Part shown: piece by piece, positions 42,836 through 53,078 of the stretch
How positions within the stretch are numbered: the stretch's first letter is position 1
How the letters are laid out: each line of letters starts with the position of its first letter
Assembly: GCF_003627955.1 (NCBI RefSeq)
Contig: NZ_RBWS01000019.1
Span: 62,001 to 126,000 of the forward strand
Direction: 5' to 3'
Source: Sphingobacterium puteale
GTDB lineage: Bacteria; Bacteroidota; Bacteroidia; Sphingobacteriales; Sphingobacteriaceae
Length of the DNA stretch: 64,000 nucleotides
Translations under genes and position numbers: made by a program
Notes under the pieces: generated by a model
Database searches by the model: none
Told to the model about the DNA's origin: nothing
The model's input: only the letters and a program-made list of their open reading frames with translations

Positions 42836-45800
42836 TCAGATTACGAAGGAGTTTGAAGTCGATCTCTTTTGAAACTCACTCGGAGTTATTCCAAATGCTG
42901 CTTTAAAACAAGTAGCAAAATAACGGGGATCCGAGAAACCTGTTTCGAACGCTACCTCACTAACAGAAATAGACTTATCTTTTTCCATAATTTGACAAGC
43001 ATGTTTTAACCTGATGTTTTTTATGAATTCGCTTGGAGATAAATTCAGGAGTACTTTTGTCTTCCGATAGAGTGTGGATTTGGACAATCCCAAGATATTA
43101 CCAAGTTTAATGACGTCGAATTGGTCATCGGACAGATATTCTTCGATAACTTGAATCATTTTTTGAACAAATTTTTCATCCAGCGGTGTGTGGTTAAGTG
43201 TTGAAATGTTAATCTTCGTATTGTTATGGAAAACCAGTTGTCTGCAGCGTTTGTTGATAATAAAGCTTTGGATCTTTGCTTCCAATACTTTAACCTCGAA
43301 AGGTTTACTGATATAACCATCCGCACCAGCTTGGTAGCATTCGATACGATCTTCGATGCTGTTCTTGGCAGTTAACAGCAAAACTGGAATATGGTTAAAT
43401 TCCGCATTGGATTTAATGGTTCTGCAAAAATTCAGCCCGTCGAGTTCAGGCATCATGATATCACTCACTATGATGTCTATTTCAGTGTTTTCGAGCACTT
43501 CCAAGCCAAGGACACCGTTATAAGCTATGTGTACCTGGTAATTTTGGCCTAAGATGCTGGCCATAGTTGAACTGAGTTCTTCATTATCTTCCACCAGCAA
43601 CAGGTTCAGCCTTGGCTCTGAGACGGTGTTCGATAATTTTTTTTCAGTTTCATGTGATTCGACAATGGTATTTTTTATTTCTTCGGCGAATGGTTGTTCC
43701 ATAACTTCAATTCCCTTTTTTAAATAGAATGATTTATCGACAGGAATTGTAATCTCAAACATACTCCCGATATGGAGTTGACTCTCCACACGGATTTCAC
43801 CATAATGCGCCTCTATCAGCTGCTTTGTAACGGATAGCCCTATGCCGTTACTTTCAAGATGCTTTGTTGATTTATTGGTATAGAATACCGTAAAAATTTT
43901 CTCTATATCTTCGTGAGATATTCCAATACCATTGTCACGAATATAGATTAGGAGCCAACTGTATTCTTTTCGTTCCTCCACATGATACGTAAGTGTAATT
44001 TTGCCTTCTTGGTCTGTATATTTAAAAGCATTGGATAAGAGATTAAAAAGAATTTTGTCGACTTTATCGACGTCATAGAAGAGAATTTCTGGACAGTCCC
44101 CGTGTTGAATTTCAAAAACAATGTTTTTCTTTTTGGCTATTGGGCCAAAATGCATATCCCCCAATTGATTAACAAAAGTTGGGAAATTTGATGCACTGAT
44201 TTGGAGTTTCATGCTATTGTTTTCCATTCTTCTGAAATCGAGGATTTGTTGCAGTAATCGTTTTAACCGACTTAGATTAAGCCGTATTTTATCATATTGT
44301 TCCAAATTGTTATTTGTAGACATCTGAACATCATCAACCAAACAGGAGATAATAGTCAGAGGAGTCAGCAAATCGTGTGAAATATTGGTAAAATAGCTGA
44401 GTTTGGATTGTGCGAGTTCCTTAGCCTTCTCTTTTTCAATTTGAGCGATTTTTAAATCTCCTCTCAACTTGAGGCGATTGAAGGAGTAATTAATAAAAAA
44501 CAATACGATGCCACCGAGGATGCAGGCGTAGATAAAATAGGCTAGATTACTTTCATAGAATGAAGGTTTCTTTATAATCTCAATTTGAGTAAAAGTGGGA
44601 TTCCATTTGTTATATAAGTCAGTTGATTTGACTAAAAATCTATATCTTCCCTTACTCAAATTGTTATATGTTGCAAAGATGCGATCTCGAGGAGCGTAGA
44701 TCCAATCTTTGTCGACCCCCTCCAGTTTATAAGCATAACGTATCTTATCTTCCTGCGTAAAAGGCAGTGATGAAAAGGATATTTCAATGTTTTGATCTTG
44801 GGGATTCAGTGTTAGTTCAGTCTGGTCATCGCTGAACAATTCCTGGTTTGATTGCAGGATAATGGACTTATTGTTAATTTTTATGTCGGAAATAAGGACC
44901 TTTTCTTTGAAAATGGGTAAGATACTTTGATCATTGAGTTGAACGATACCATTGTAACCGCCAAAATAAATGGTATTGGAATTTGTATCCACAGCAAAAG
45001 CTCGTTTTGAGAACATATTGACTTGGAGGCTATCAGCTGCAGAAAATTCACTGATATTCTTGCTTGCGTTGTTGATCTTGTATAAATTACGTGTCGTAGA
45101 TAACCAAGTATTGTGGTTGAGACAGATAACATCAAGAAGCTGGTTTTTCTCAAATAATGTGTTATTGGCGACTTCCGATACTTTTCGGGTGGCAAGTTGA
45201 TAATTCAATAATCTGTTATCTTTGGTACCGATCCATAAATTGCCGTCTAGATCAACATCCATCGTCTCAATTTGGTCACTATTTAATCCGGGAGTCTCTT
45301 TACCAAGATGAGTCAGTATGGATCGTAGATTACGGTTATCGATACAATAGATTCCATTTTCTTTGGTTGCGATCCAAATATGGTTTTGTTGACCTTGTGC
45401 AATAGCTACTGGTTGATCCTTTATCTCTGGGATGATCCTGATATTTTCTGATTCCGACTTTTTTAATAGCAGTCCCTGTGTCGTTGCGATCCAAAGTCGT
45501 TTTTGTCGATCTGAGACGAAAAAAGAGGGAATTCCCCGGTGTTCGATCTGTTGCACTAAATCGATCTTCCGTAAGAATTTAATATTATTGTTGGTTTTCT
45601 GAAAAACATTTATTGACGATTCATATGCTGAACCTACCCATAGTTCTTTTCCAAAATCTGTAGCACAGGTCACTGCGCGTATTGAAATCAAATCTCTGAA
45701 ATTAGAATTACTATACGTATTTAATTGATTTGTTTTTGGGGACAAGCTACCAAATCCAAAGCGTTCGAGATTAAACCATAAAATACCTGTATGATCTCGA

Positions 45801-46897
45801 TAGAGCATATTTAGGTTCGGGGCAATACTATATAATGCTTTGATCTGTTTGAAACTATAGTTTTTAACAATTGGTTTGTTAAAGCTAAACATTGACACTC
45901 CTTTGCCTCCGACAGCAAGCCATAATGTCCCATATTTATCTTGGTAAATATCGTTGAAGATATTCGTCGTATTGTCGAAGTAACTAGAAAGATCGATTTC
46001 TTGCAATTGGCCATTTTGATATTGAAGTGTTGATATCCCTGAGAAAGAGAGAATCCAGATATAATGACGGCTTCGATCTTGAATGATGTTGTAAAATAGA
46101 TCTTCCTTACCGCCATGACGGCGTTTATTTTTGATTTTAATTTCTTTGTATGGATTATTCGGATCCTGTGGATTGAATAAATAAATGCCGTCTCCCCAAG
46201 TACATATCCAGAGTTGTCCATGATCGTCTTCCATGAGTTTGAAAGGATTGTTGCGTGGGCCAAGTCTAGGATAAGGCTGTAATTTATTGTTGCCAAGACT
46301 TAGCTTAAATAAGCCAGTTTCCCAGACACCTAGCCAGATCTGAGCTTGGCTATCCTGAAAGATCGTATTAATAGTTTTGCCCCTCATCCTATTATTCAGG
46401 AAGTGCGCGCTTTGCGCATCTGTCAAAGGCATTAATGCACTGTCATAGATAAAAATGCCATCATCTGTACCGATCCAGAGCCGTTTCGAACGGTCAACCA
46501 TCAAAGTATTGACACGAACAGTTGCCACACGTGGATCATTTAGCGGGAAGACCTTATAATTGCGCTTATCTAATACATAAACACCTTTCTCTCCTCCCAA
46601 AATTAGTTTATTTTCTAATTCTACAAGCGTTCGAATAGCTTGTTGGCTTGTTACTTTCCCCGCTGAATCCCTTAGTTTAAAATTCAGGATATTATATGCA
46701 TCATAGCGACTTAAGCCCTGTGTGGACGCAAACCAGATGTATCCCTCTCGATCCTGTATCGTCTGATTGATCGTTAGTGAGGGAAGCTCATAATTTTTTG
46801 GCACGGGGTCAAGTCTCATCTGTTGACTATATACAGCAGTTATTAGGGATAGATATAGATGCAAAAATGCGATTACTTGCCGGATAGATGCGCTCAT
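42836..46897 (-). CDS. Hybrid two-component sensor/regulator (HTCS) of PUL3
   Basis: 1353 residues, complete. Signal peptide (~1-25), about a dozen Reg_prop propeller repeats (REGYIWFASTQGLSRYD, RLWIGTDDGIFIYD, LWICTWGDGIYLFN), Y_Y_Y domain (RYAYKLEGVDKDWIYAPRD, ~700), membrane helix (~770-790, AYFIYACILGGIVLFFI), H-box YFTNISHDLLTPLTII, ATPase motifs (IRDNGIGIS, SNGIGLSVTKQLIEAHYG), receiver with the phospho-Asp in IVSDIMMPELDGLNF, and a C-terminal AraC helix-turn-helix (IKLGNILGLSKSTLYRKTK, SVSEVAFETGFSDPRYFAT). Divergent from GH105. Expected to sense a PUL3 breakdown product in the periplasm and activate the operons at 47.3, 53.5 and perhaps 59.2 kb. Confidence 0.97.
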   Translation of the reverse strand: MSASIRQVIAFLHLYLSLITAVYSQQMRLDPVPKNYELPSLTINQTIQDREGYIWFASTQGLSRYDAYNILNFKLRDSAGKVTSQQAIRTLVELENKLILGGEKGVYVLDKRNYKVFPLNDPRVATVRVNTLMVDRSKRLWIGTDDGIFIYDSALMPLTDAQSAHFLNNRMRGKTINTIFQDSQAQIWLGVWETGLFKLSLGNNKLQPYPRLGPRNNPFKLMEDDHGQLWICTWGDGIYLFNPQDPNNPYKEIKIKNKRRHGGKEDLFYNIIQDRSRHYIWILSFSGISTLQYQNGQLQEIDLSSYFDNTTNIFNDIYQDKYGTLWLAVGGKGVSMFSFNKPIVKNYSFKQIKALYSIAPNLNMLYRDHTGILWFNLERFGFGSLSPKTNQLNTYSNSNFRDLISIRAVTCATDFGKELWVGSAYESSINVFQKTNNNIKFLRKIDLVQQIEHRGIPSFFVSDRQKRLWIATTQGLLLKKSESENIRIIPEIKDQPVAIAQGQQNHIWIATKENGIYCIDNRNLRSILTHLGKETPGLNSDQIETMDVDLDGNLWIGTKDNRLLNYQLATRKVSEVANNTLFEKNQLLDVICLNHNTWLSTTRNLYKINNASKNISEFSAADSLQVNMFSKRAFAVDTNSNTIYFGGYNGIVQLNDQSILPIFKEKVLISDIKINNKSIILQSNQELFSDDQTELTLNPQDQNIEISFSSLPFTQEDKIRYAYKLEGVDKDWIYAPRDRIFATYNNLSKGRYRFLVKSTDLYNKWNPTFTQIEIIKKPSFYESNLAYFIYACILGGIVLFFINYSFNRLKLRGDLKIAQIEKEKAKELAQSKLSYFTNISHDLLTPLTIISCLVDDVQMSTNNNLEQYDKIRLNLSRLKRLLQQILDFRRMENNSMKLQISASNFPTFVNQLGDMHFGPIAKKKNIVFEIQHGDCPEILFYDVDKVDKILFNLLSNAFKYTDQEGKITLTYHVEERKEYSWLLIYIRDNGIGISHEDIEKIFTVFYTNKSTKHLESNGIGLSVTKQLIEAHYGEIRVESQLHIGSMFEITIPVDKSFYLKKGIEVMEQPFAEEIKNTIVESHETEKKLSNTVSEPRLNLLLVEDNEELSSTMASILGQNYQVHIAYNGVLGLEVLENTEIDIIVSDIMMPELDGLNFCRTIKSNAEFNHIPVLLLTAKNSIEDRIECYQAGADGYISKPFEVKVLEAKIQSFIINKRCRQLVFHNNTKINISTLNHTPLDEKFVQKMIQVIEEYLSDDQFDVIKLGNILGLSKSTLYRKTKVLLNLSPSEFIKNIRLKHACQIMEKDKSISVSEVAFETGFSDPRYFATCFKAAFGITPSEFQKRSTSNSFVI

Positions 46898-47278
46898 CTT
46901 AATTAGCTTTTATTCGACCTGTCCAATCCAGTTTTGGTAAAATTCTTACCCAACCATAGTTGCAGCGCTCGATCTCCTAGATTTAACGTTAGCGTATGGT
47001 AGCATTTCGCTTCAATACATCCGTATTATATTGCGAATAAAGACAGACCACGTTAAGATTTTTTAGGTTTATATTGATTAAAGATACAAATATTTTTCAA
47101 ATAAGTGTATATTGTACGCTTATTTAGAGTGAAGCCATTAAACATGATCATTTAGCCTTTTAGGCCTAAAATGATCCCATTTTGGGTTATGATTAGTCTT
47201 TATTCAAACATCTTCCAAAACGATTTGAAGTAGTTTTGTTTATCCCGGTTGGGAATCAAATTTTATAAATCTCAAGAC
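46898..47278. promoter_or_regulatory. Divergent control region HTCS2 / GH105, with palindrome 47099-47125
   Basis: A 381-base gap. At 47099-47125 there is a 27-base imperfect palindrome with arms AAATAAG/CTTATTT and inner GTA/TAC. A second dyad, GATCATTT (47146-47153) / AAATGATC (47069-type arm at 47169-47176), follows. TAGTTTTG at 47231-47238 fits the -7 consensus and lies 41 bases before the GH105 ATG. Operator roles are inference. Confidence 0.45.
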
Positions 47279-48394
47279 ATGCGTATCAATTTTATTTTGT
47301 GCCTATTACTTATTGGACATTTTTCTTTTGGACAGAAACTGAAAAAAGAAATTGTTCTTTCTCAGCTCAAAAGAGCAAACGGCTATTGGCAATCTCATCA
47401 CAATCCGGAAGTTTGGGCATTTTGGGACCAGGCGGCTTATCATACTGGAAATATGGAATTCTATAAGATTTCAAATTCACAAAGTGATTTGAAATATTCT
47501 GAAGATTGGGCAAGATTCAATGATTGGAAAGGTGCTAAATCAACCAACAAGCAGCATTGGAAATATGGCTATGGTGAAACGGATGATTATGTGCTTTTTG
47601 GAGATTGGCAGATTTGTTTCCAGACCTATATTGATCTTTATAATTTGTCGCCAAGTCCGGAAAAGATAGCTCGGGCTAAAGAAGTTATGGACTATCAGAT
47701 TCATTCAGCCAACACTGATTATTGGTGGTGGGCTGATGGTTTGTATATGGTCATGCCTGTCATGACCAAAATGTACAAATTGACCCAAGATCCACTTTAT
47801 CTTGATAAAATGTATACCTATTTGCGCTATGCAGATAGTATCATGTTCGATCAGGAGGATCATTTATACTATCGCGATTCAAAATATGTCTATCCAAAAC
47901 ACAAAAGCCTCCATGGCAAGAAGGATTTTTGGGCGCGAGGTGATGGTTGGGTGTTTGCAGCCTTGGCAAAGGTTCTTCAAGATTTGCCCAAGCAGGATAA
48001 ACATTACAATTATTACCATGAAAGATTCAAAGACATGGCGGTTGCGATCGTCAGCTGCCAGCAGGAAGAAGGGTTTTGGACACGAAGCATGTTGGATCCG
48101 GAACATGCGCCCGGAAGGGAAACTAGTGGGACTGCCTTCTTTACCTACGGTCTACTTTGGGGAATAAATCAAGGAATACTACTTGATCCGAAGTTTTCGA
48201 AAGCGGCACTTAAGGGATGGAACTACCTCAGTGAAATTTCCTTACAAGCTGACGGTAGAATCGGCTTCGTACAGCCTATCGGTGAGAAGGCTATCCCCGG
48301 ACAGTTGGTTGATGCCAATTCTACAGCTCCATTCGGGGTAGGAGCATTCTTATTGGCCGGTACAGAAATGTATCGTTATCTGGATAGAAAATAA
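47279..48394 (+). CDS. GH105/GH88-type unsaturated uronyl hydrolase
   Basis: Hydrolyses the unsaturated uronic acid left at the end of lyase products by hydrating its double bond. Start ATG 47279 (MRINFILCLLLIGHFSFGQ signal peptide); the frame can be extended only to a TTG at 47249. 371 residues, normal for GH105. Active-site features of the family: WKYGYGETDDYVLFGDWQI, YWWWADGLYMVMPVMTKM (the WWWADGLYM catalytic block), KDFWARGDGWVFAALAK (general-acid Asp region), FWTRSMLDPEHAPGRETSGT. The signal peptide makes it periplasmic or secreted, unlike many cytoplasmic GH105s. First gene of PUL3, 13 bases before DUF2264. Implies that a lyase acts in the same pathway. Confidence 0.92.
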   Translation: MRINFILCLLLIGHFSFGQKLKKEIVLSQLKRANGYWQSHHNPEVWAFWDQAAYHTGNMEFYKISNSQSDLKYSEDWARFNDWKGAKSTNKQHWKYGYGETDDYVLFGDWQICFQTYIDLYNLSPSPEKIARAKEVMDYQIHSANTDYWWWADGLYMVMPVMTKMYKLTQDPLYLDKMYTYLRYADSIMFDQEDHLYYRDSKYVYPKHKSLHGKKDFWARGDGWVFAALAKVLQDLPKQDKHYNYYHERFKDMAVAIVSCQQEEGFWTRSMLDPEHAPGRETSGTAFFTYGLLWGINQGILLDPKFSKAALKGWNYLSEISLQADGRIGFVQPIGEKAIPGQLVDANSTAPFGVGAFLLAGTEMYRYLDRK

Positions 48395-48407
48395 GTTAAT
48401 CATATAA

Positions 48408-49652
48408 ATGAAAAATAGAATTTTATTATTCTTTCTATTGCTGCTGTCAGTAATAGGGGCTGTCCAAGCACAAATCAAAAAAAAGAAATCTACAGGCAAT
48501 GATGAGACAAATAGAACTTTCTGGCTTCAGGAAATGGATCGTATGCTGCGTCCTGTATTGCGGAGTTTAGCACATGACAGTCTTCGAATAAACATGCCTA
48601 AGATGGTATCGGCACAGGTGGACAACAAACAACATCGTATTAAAGTGCAATATGTTGAGGTATTGGGAAGAGTATTGTCAGGTATTGCTCCTTGGCTTTC
48701 ATTGGATGGAGGGTCGGAAGCGGAAAGAAAGCTACGCGAGCAATATAGAACTTGGACTGTTCTGGCGCTTAAAAACGCGTTGGATAGTAATGCACGTGAT
48801 TTTATGCGCTTTGATCTCGGCGGGCAGCAGCTTGTGGACGCCTCCTTTATTGCTTTAGGTTTTATGCGTAGTCCGTGGCTATGGGAGCATATCGATCATC
48901 AAACCAGAACGAATTTGATATCATCGATAAAGGTAACGCGTCAATTTCGTCCAGCTTATTCGAATTGGTTGCTTTTTTCGGCGATGAATGAAGCTTTTTT
49001 GGCGAAATATGCAGATGATTGGGATGTGATGCGGGTCGACTATGCCTTGCAGCAACTGGAGCAATGGTATGTTGGCGATGGCATGTATATGGATGGTCCA
49101 CATTATGCCTTTGATTACTATAATAGTTATGTTATTCATCCTTTTTTGGCGGGGATCATGGATATGATCCAATTGAAAACCAAAAATTACGATAACATGT
49201 TTGTGAAAATCAGACTCCGTAACGAACGATATGCTATTATTCAGGAGCGATTAATCAATGCGGATGGTAGTTTTCCGCCAACAGGAAGATCCGTAGTTTA
49301 TCGTGCTGCGGCTTTTCATCACTTAGCTGATATGGCGTTCAAGAAGCGACTTCCTAAAGAACTGACCAACGGGCAGGTTCGCGGAGCGCTGTCTGCTGTG
49401 TTGAAAAAGACGACAGAAAATCCAAGTACCTACCAAAATGGCTGGTTGACATTAGGGGTGTATGGTGACCAGCCCGGCCTGGCAGATTCGTATAACAATC
49501 AAGGTAGCCCTTATCTCTGTGCAGTAATTTTCTTGCCTTTGGGCTTGCCGGATGAAGATCCTTTCTGGACAAGTGAAGTGACAGACTGGAGTGCCAAGCG
49601 TATTTGGTCAGGGCAGGATTGGACCAAGGACTCGAGTAAAACTATCAACTAA
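48408..49652 (+). CDS. DUF2264 secreted protein (first of two)
   Basis: 414 residues; signal peptide to AVQAQ (~22). DUF2264 blocks: FWLQEMDRMLRPVLRSLAHD, VEVLGRVLSGIAPWLSLDGG, NWLLFSAMNEAFLAKYADDW, and the signature WYVGDGMYMDGPHYAFDYYN. Probably an alpha/alpha-barrel; the GDG.Y.DGP...DYYNS cleft is conserved in the family and looks catalytic. Members are found in uronate-glycan PULs beside GH88/GH105 enzymes; the reaction has not been established to my knowledge. In the operon 13 bases after GH105. Confidence 0.85.
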   Translation: MKNRILLFFLLLLSVIGAVQAQIKKKKSTGNDETNRTFWLQEMDRMLRPVLRSLAHDSLRINMPKMVSAQVDNKQHRIKVQYVEVLGRVLSGIAPWLSLDGGSEAERKLREQYRTWTVLALKNALDSNARDFMRFDLGGQQLVDASFIALGFMRSPWLWEHIDHQTRTNLISSIKVTRQFRPAYSNWLLFSAMNEAFLAKYADDWDVMRVDYALQQLEQWYVGDGMYMDGPHYAFDYYNSYVIHPFLAGIMDMIQLKTKNYDNMFVKIRLRNERYAIIQERLINADGSFPPTGRSVVYRAAAFHHLADMAFKKRLPKELTNGQVRGALSAVLKKTTENPSTYQNGWLTLGVYGDQPGLADSYNNQGSPYLCAVIFLPLGLPDEDPFWTSEVTDWSAKRIWSGQDWTKDSSKTIN

Positions 49653-49696
49653 TAGTGGCTCTAAAAACCAATAGTGCATCTCAATTAAAATAATGA

Positions 49697-51034
49697 ATGA
49701 AAAGATATCGGAGAAAAATTTTAAAAATAGGAATGTTGTGCGTTGCATTCTTATTGTTTCTGTGTCCGGTGCAGGGACAAAAAATTAAGGAAACAATAGC
49801 CGGAAGCGGATGGGCAAAGAATACGGTCAACACAGCCGTATTTCGCAAAAATTCTTTAATCAGTAACCGTAAATATCAATATATAGCCTATTACGACAAC
49901 GAGGAATATCTCGTGTTAGGTCGACGTCTGCTATCAGGAAAGGTTTGGCAGCTGCGTCGAACAGGTTATACCGGCAATGCTAAAGATGCGCATAACGTGA
50001 TTAGCATTATGGTAGATCAGGCTGGATATCTTCACGTATGCTGGGATCAGCATAATGGTCGATTGAGATATGCCCGTTCCATCCATCCGAATAGCCTCGT
50101 GCTTGGTTACGAGCAGATTATGGTAGGTCAAAATGAAACACTGGTTACTTATCCCGAATTCTTAAAACTGCCCAATGGTCGACTATTATTTCTATATAGG
50201 GATGGTGGATCCGGCAATGGCAATCTCGTGGTGAATAGCTATGATATAAAACAGCAGCAGTGGAAACGTGTCCACAGTAACTTGATTGATGGGGAGGGAA
50301 AGAGAAATGCGTATTGGCAAAGTTATGTCGATACTCGGGGTACGATACATCTCTCTTGGGTCTGGCGTGAAAGCCCGAATGTGGCGAGCAATCATGATAT
50401 GGCTTATGCCTGTTCAAAAGATGGCGGATTAACATGGGAGCGAAGCAATGGGATAAGGTATGATCTACCGATGAAAGCGTCCACAGTAGAGTATGCTGCC
50501 CGGATTCCGCAGCAACACGAATTGATTAATCAAACATCAATTGCTGCTGACGAGAAGGGGAATCCTTTTATTGCAAGCTATTGGCGTGCTCCTGAATCAC
50601 AGATTCCGCAGTATAAAGTTATTTATTTACAGGATGGCGAATGGAAGGTGCGATCTTTTGATTTTAGAAAAACCCCATTTAGCTTAAGTGGTGGTGGTAC
50701 AAAGGAGATTCCTATTGCAAGACCGCAGCTATTGGTTCGGGGTAAGGATAAAAAGATTGCATTAACATTGATCTTTCGTGATCAGGAGAGGGGCAGCCGG
50801 CCTTCGATTTTGACGTTACAGGATATGCAGCAAGCATCCCCGGAGATTACTGATCTTTGTCAAGAATCTGTAGAAGCATGGGAACCAACTTACGATACCG
50901 AGTTGTGGCGAAAGAAACGTAAAATTGCGCTATTCGTACAAGCTACGGTACAGAAAGATGGTGAGGGATTAGCAGAAACGGGGCCAACAGCAGTAAAAGT
51001 GTTGGAATGGCGCGACAAAGGGAGAAGAAAATGA
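49697..51034 (+). CDS. BNR_4-type beta-propeller protein, possible polysaccharide lyase
   Basis: 445 residues with a signal peptide to VQGQ (~27). Propeller repeats with Asp-box-like turns: ISIMVDQAGYLHVCWDQHNG, TIHLSWVWRESPNVASNHDM, YACSKDGGLTWERSNG. The conserved CWDQHNGRLRYARS and WRES...SNHDMAYA segments match BNR_4 proteins, a fold shared with ulvan lyases PL24/PL25 and other uronate-active enzymes. A lyase here would create the unsaturated ends that the GH105 two genes upstream removes; that pairing is the reason for the proposal. No experimentally defined catalytic residues can be assigned from sequence alone. Its stop overlaps the next gene's ATG (ATGA at 51031). Confidence 0.75.
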   Translation: MKRYRRKILKIGMLCVAFLLFLCPVQGQKIKETIAGSGWAKNTVNTAVFRKNSLISNRKYQYIAYYDNEEYLVLGRRLLSGKVWQLRRTGYTGNAKDAHNVISIMVDQAGYLHVCWDQHNGRLRYARSIHPNSLVLGYEQIMVGQNETLVTYPEFLKLPNGRLLFLYRDGGSGNGNLVVNSYDIKQQQWKRVHSNLIDGEGKRNAYWQSYVDTRGTIHLSWVWRESPNVASNHDMAYACSKDGGLTWERSNGIRYDLPMKASTVEYAARIPQQHELINQTSIAADEKGNPFIASYWRAPESQIPQYKVIYLQDGEWKVRSFDFRKTPFSLSGGGTKEIPIARPQLLVRGKDKKIALTLIFRDQERGSRPSILTLQDMQQASPEITDLCQESVEAWEPTYDTELWRKKRKIALFVQATVQKDGEGLAETGPTAVKVLEWRDKGRRK

Positions 51035-53058
51035 TAAAATTAAGCAACATGAAAATAAAACAGGACATACTTCGAATCCTGGGGGTTACCTGCGTTTATG
51101 TTGCTTTCGCAACAACCGCTCTAAGCCAGAATAGTTCAGTTTTCGAACTAAAAAATCCAGATTTTAACAAAAGTCCTTACACTGGACTGACGCGCCGACA
51201 TTGGATGGATGCCGCATCCTATTTGTTGGAAGGAGCATTTTCTGTTGTTCAGGACTTAAATAGCCCCATGTTATTTCCCAAGCAACCCGGGCGTAGCTAT
51301 CCTAGAGATGGCTTGCATAACGAAACGGAACGATTGGAGGGGCTGTGCCGTACGCTTTTCATCGCAGTACCACTTTTAAAGAAAAATGCTGACTATGAGA
51401 TTAGAGGTATTCGCGTAGCAGATTATTATAGGCATCAATTGGAACTGCTATCGGATGAGACTTCTGAAAGCTATATTGCACCCCTCCCGGAAAAAGGAGG
51501 ACCGAGTCAAAAGCTGGTCGAATTTGGAGGTTTGGCGGTTGCGCTAATGGCAGCTCCAGAAGTGTTGTGGGATCCTTTGCCGGAAAATATAAAAAACGCA
51601 CTTGCACAGACCATGTTGAGTTATGGCAATGGACCAACGATACAGATGAATTGGCGCTTTTTCAATATCATGATCCTGAGCTTTTTTAAAAGTAGAGGTT
51701 ATCTTGTTCGGGAAGAATACCTCAAGGATTTATTGGAAAAATGTCTTAAAGACTATCATGGTGATGGCTGGTACAATGATAGTCCTTACTATGATTACTA
51801 TAGTATGTGGGCCTTTCAGCTTTATGGAACGCTATGGGCAAATAACTATGGTTCGACAATGTATCCCGAACTTGCCGTTCAATTCAAATCAAACCTCCGT
51901 GATGTGGTGAAAAGTTACCCCTATTTGTTTAGCCGTAATGGCGAAATGATTATGTGGGGACGTAGTATTTCTTATCGTATGGGGGCTGCAGTGCCATTTC
52001 CATTATTAGGGCTATTGGATGATCCGTCCATTAATTATGGTTGGATGCGAAGAATTGCATCAGGTACCTTGTTACAGTTTTTAGAAAACCCGGATTTTCT
52101 TTCAGATGGTATTCCGAACCTGGGCTTTTATGGCGCTTTTGACCCTGCTGTACAGGAATATAGCTGTCGGGGAAGTGTATATTGGTTTGGAAAATTCTTT
52201 TTAGGTCTATTGGTTCCGGAAAACAGTAAATTTTGGACTGCTTCAGAAAATCAGGGTGCTTGGGATCATCAAATTCCAATTGCTAAGGTACTAAACACTT
52301 ATGTAGAAGGTGCTGAAATGTTAATCACTGATTATGATAGGATAGGTGCTTCCGAAATTCGATCTTGGAATACAAGTAAGATCGTAGGCTATTATCAAGG
52401 AACAGAAAATTACAATAAACTCTCCTATAACAGTGCATTTCCTTGGCAGGCAGACGGAAAGAACGGAGAAATTTCAATGAATTATGCATTTCAAACCCCG
52501 TCAGAGAAGTGGGAATCACTTCGTATTTATCAATTTAAAGGATACGAGCAAGGGGTCTATCGTCGTATGGCGACCTTAGCTTCGGATACGACTATACATA
52601 TAGCCTTATCGGAGCGGGCAATAACGAATGGAATTCTGAGGTGTGATCAATTACTTTCCGATAAGCCTTTGGCCTTTCGGTTGGGGCATTATGCCCTTCC
52701 AAAATGGAAGGATCGTCCTATTCATTCACAAAAAATCGAGTATAAAGGGCAGGAGGCGATGATTTTAGATAATGGGGAATACCAATTGGCTATGGTAGGG
52801 CTCATGGGCTGGGAGGGAATAGAAAATATCAGTTGTCATGGGCTTCATCCGGTAAGGGACGAGAGTTCCGTATTGAATTGTTTTGTACGAGGGGCAAAAA
52901 CGCGAGCAAAATGGTACGTCACATTGCAACTGTGGAAGAAATCGGGGGAAAAATGGACAAATGAAGAACTTTTCCCGCAGTTGAAGGCAACGGTTAAGAA
53001 AGTTGAGATTCGTTGGCGTAATGGGGAGAAACAAACGTTTCATACCGTGATGCCATAA
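51031..53058 (+). CDS. DUF2264 secreted protein with C-terminal extension (second of two)
   Basis: I prefer ATG at 51031, which overlaps the BNR stop codon as ATGA, over 51007; 51049 (MKIKQDILRILGVTCVYVAF) is also possible and gives the tightest signal peptide. About 675 residues. The N-terminal ~400 residues are DUF2264 (TGLTRRHWMDAASYLLEGAF, LEGLCRTLFIAVPLL, KDYHGDGWYNDSPYYDYYSM). The remaining ~250 residues are an all-beta domain absent from the first DUF2264 protein (NYAFQTPSEKWESLRIYQFK, LSERAITNGILRCDQLL). The two differ enough that they probably act on different linkages. Last gene before a strong terminator (53079). Confidence 0.83.
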   Translation: MIKLSNMKIKQDILRILGVTCVYVAFATTALSQNSSVFELKNPDFNKSPYTGLTRRHWMDAASYLLEGAFSVVQDLNSPMLFPKQPGRSYPRDGLHNETERLEGLCRTLFIAVPLLKKNADYEIRGIRVADYYRHQLELLSDETSESYIAPLPEKGGPSQKLVEFGGLAVALMAAPEVLWDPLPENIKNALAQTMLSYGNGPTIQMNWRFFNIMILSFFKSRGYLVREEYLKDLLEKCLKDYHGDGWYNDSPYYDYYSMWAFQLYGTLWANNYGSTMYPELAVQFKSNLRDVVKSYPYLFSRNGEMIMWGRSISYRMGAAVPFPLLGLLDDPSINYGWMRRIASGTLLQFLENPDFLSDGIPNLGFYGAFDPAVQEYSCRGSVYWFGKFFLGLLVPENSKFWTASENQGAWDHQIPIAKVLNTYVEGAEMLITDYDRIGASEIRSWNTSKIVGYYQGTENYNKLSYNSAFPWQADGKNGEISMNYAFQTPSEKWESLRIYQFKGYEQGVYRRMATLASDTTIHIALSERAITNGILRCDQLLSDKPLAFRLGHYALPKWKDRPIHSQKIEYKGQEAMILDNGEYQLAMVGLMGWEGIENISCHGLHPVRDESSVLNCFVRGAKTRAKWYVTLQLWKKSGEKWTNEELFPQLKATVKKVEIRWRNGEKQTFHTVMP

Positions 53059-53078
53059 ACATTGCATTGATTTCGGTG

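Noticed and set aside
45811..46296. 161-codon minus-strand frame
   Set aside because: Out-of-frame shadow of the complete HTCS of PUL3.
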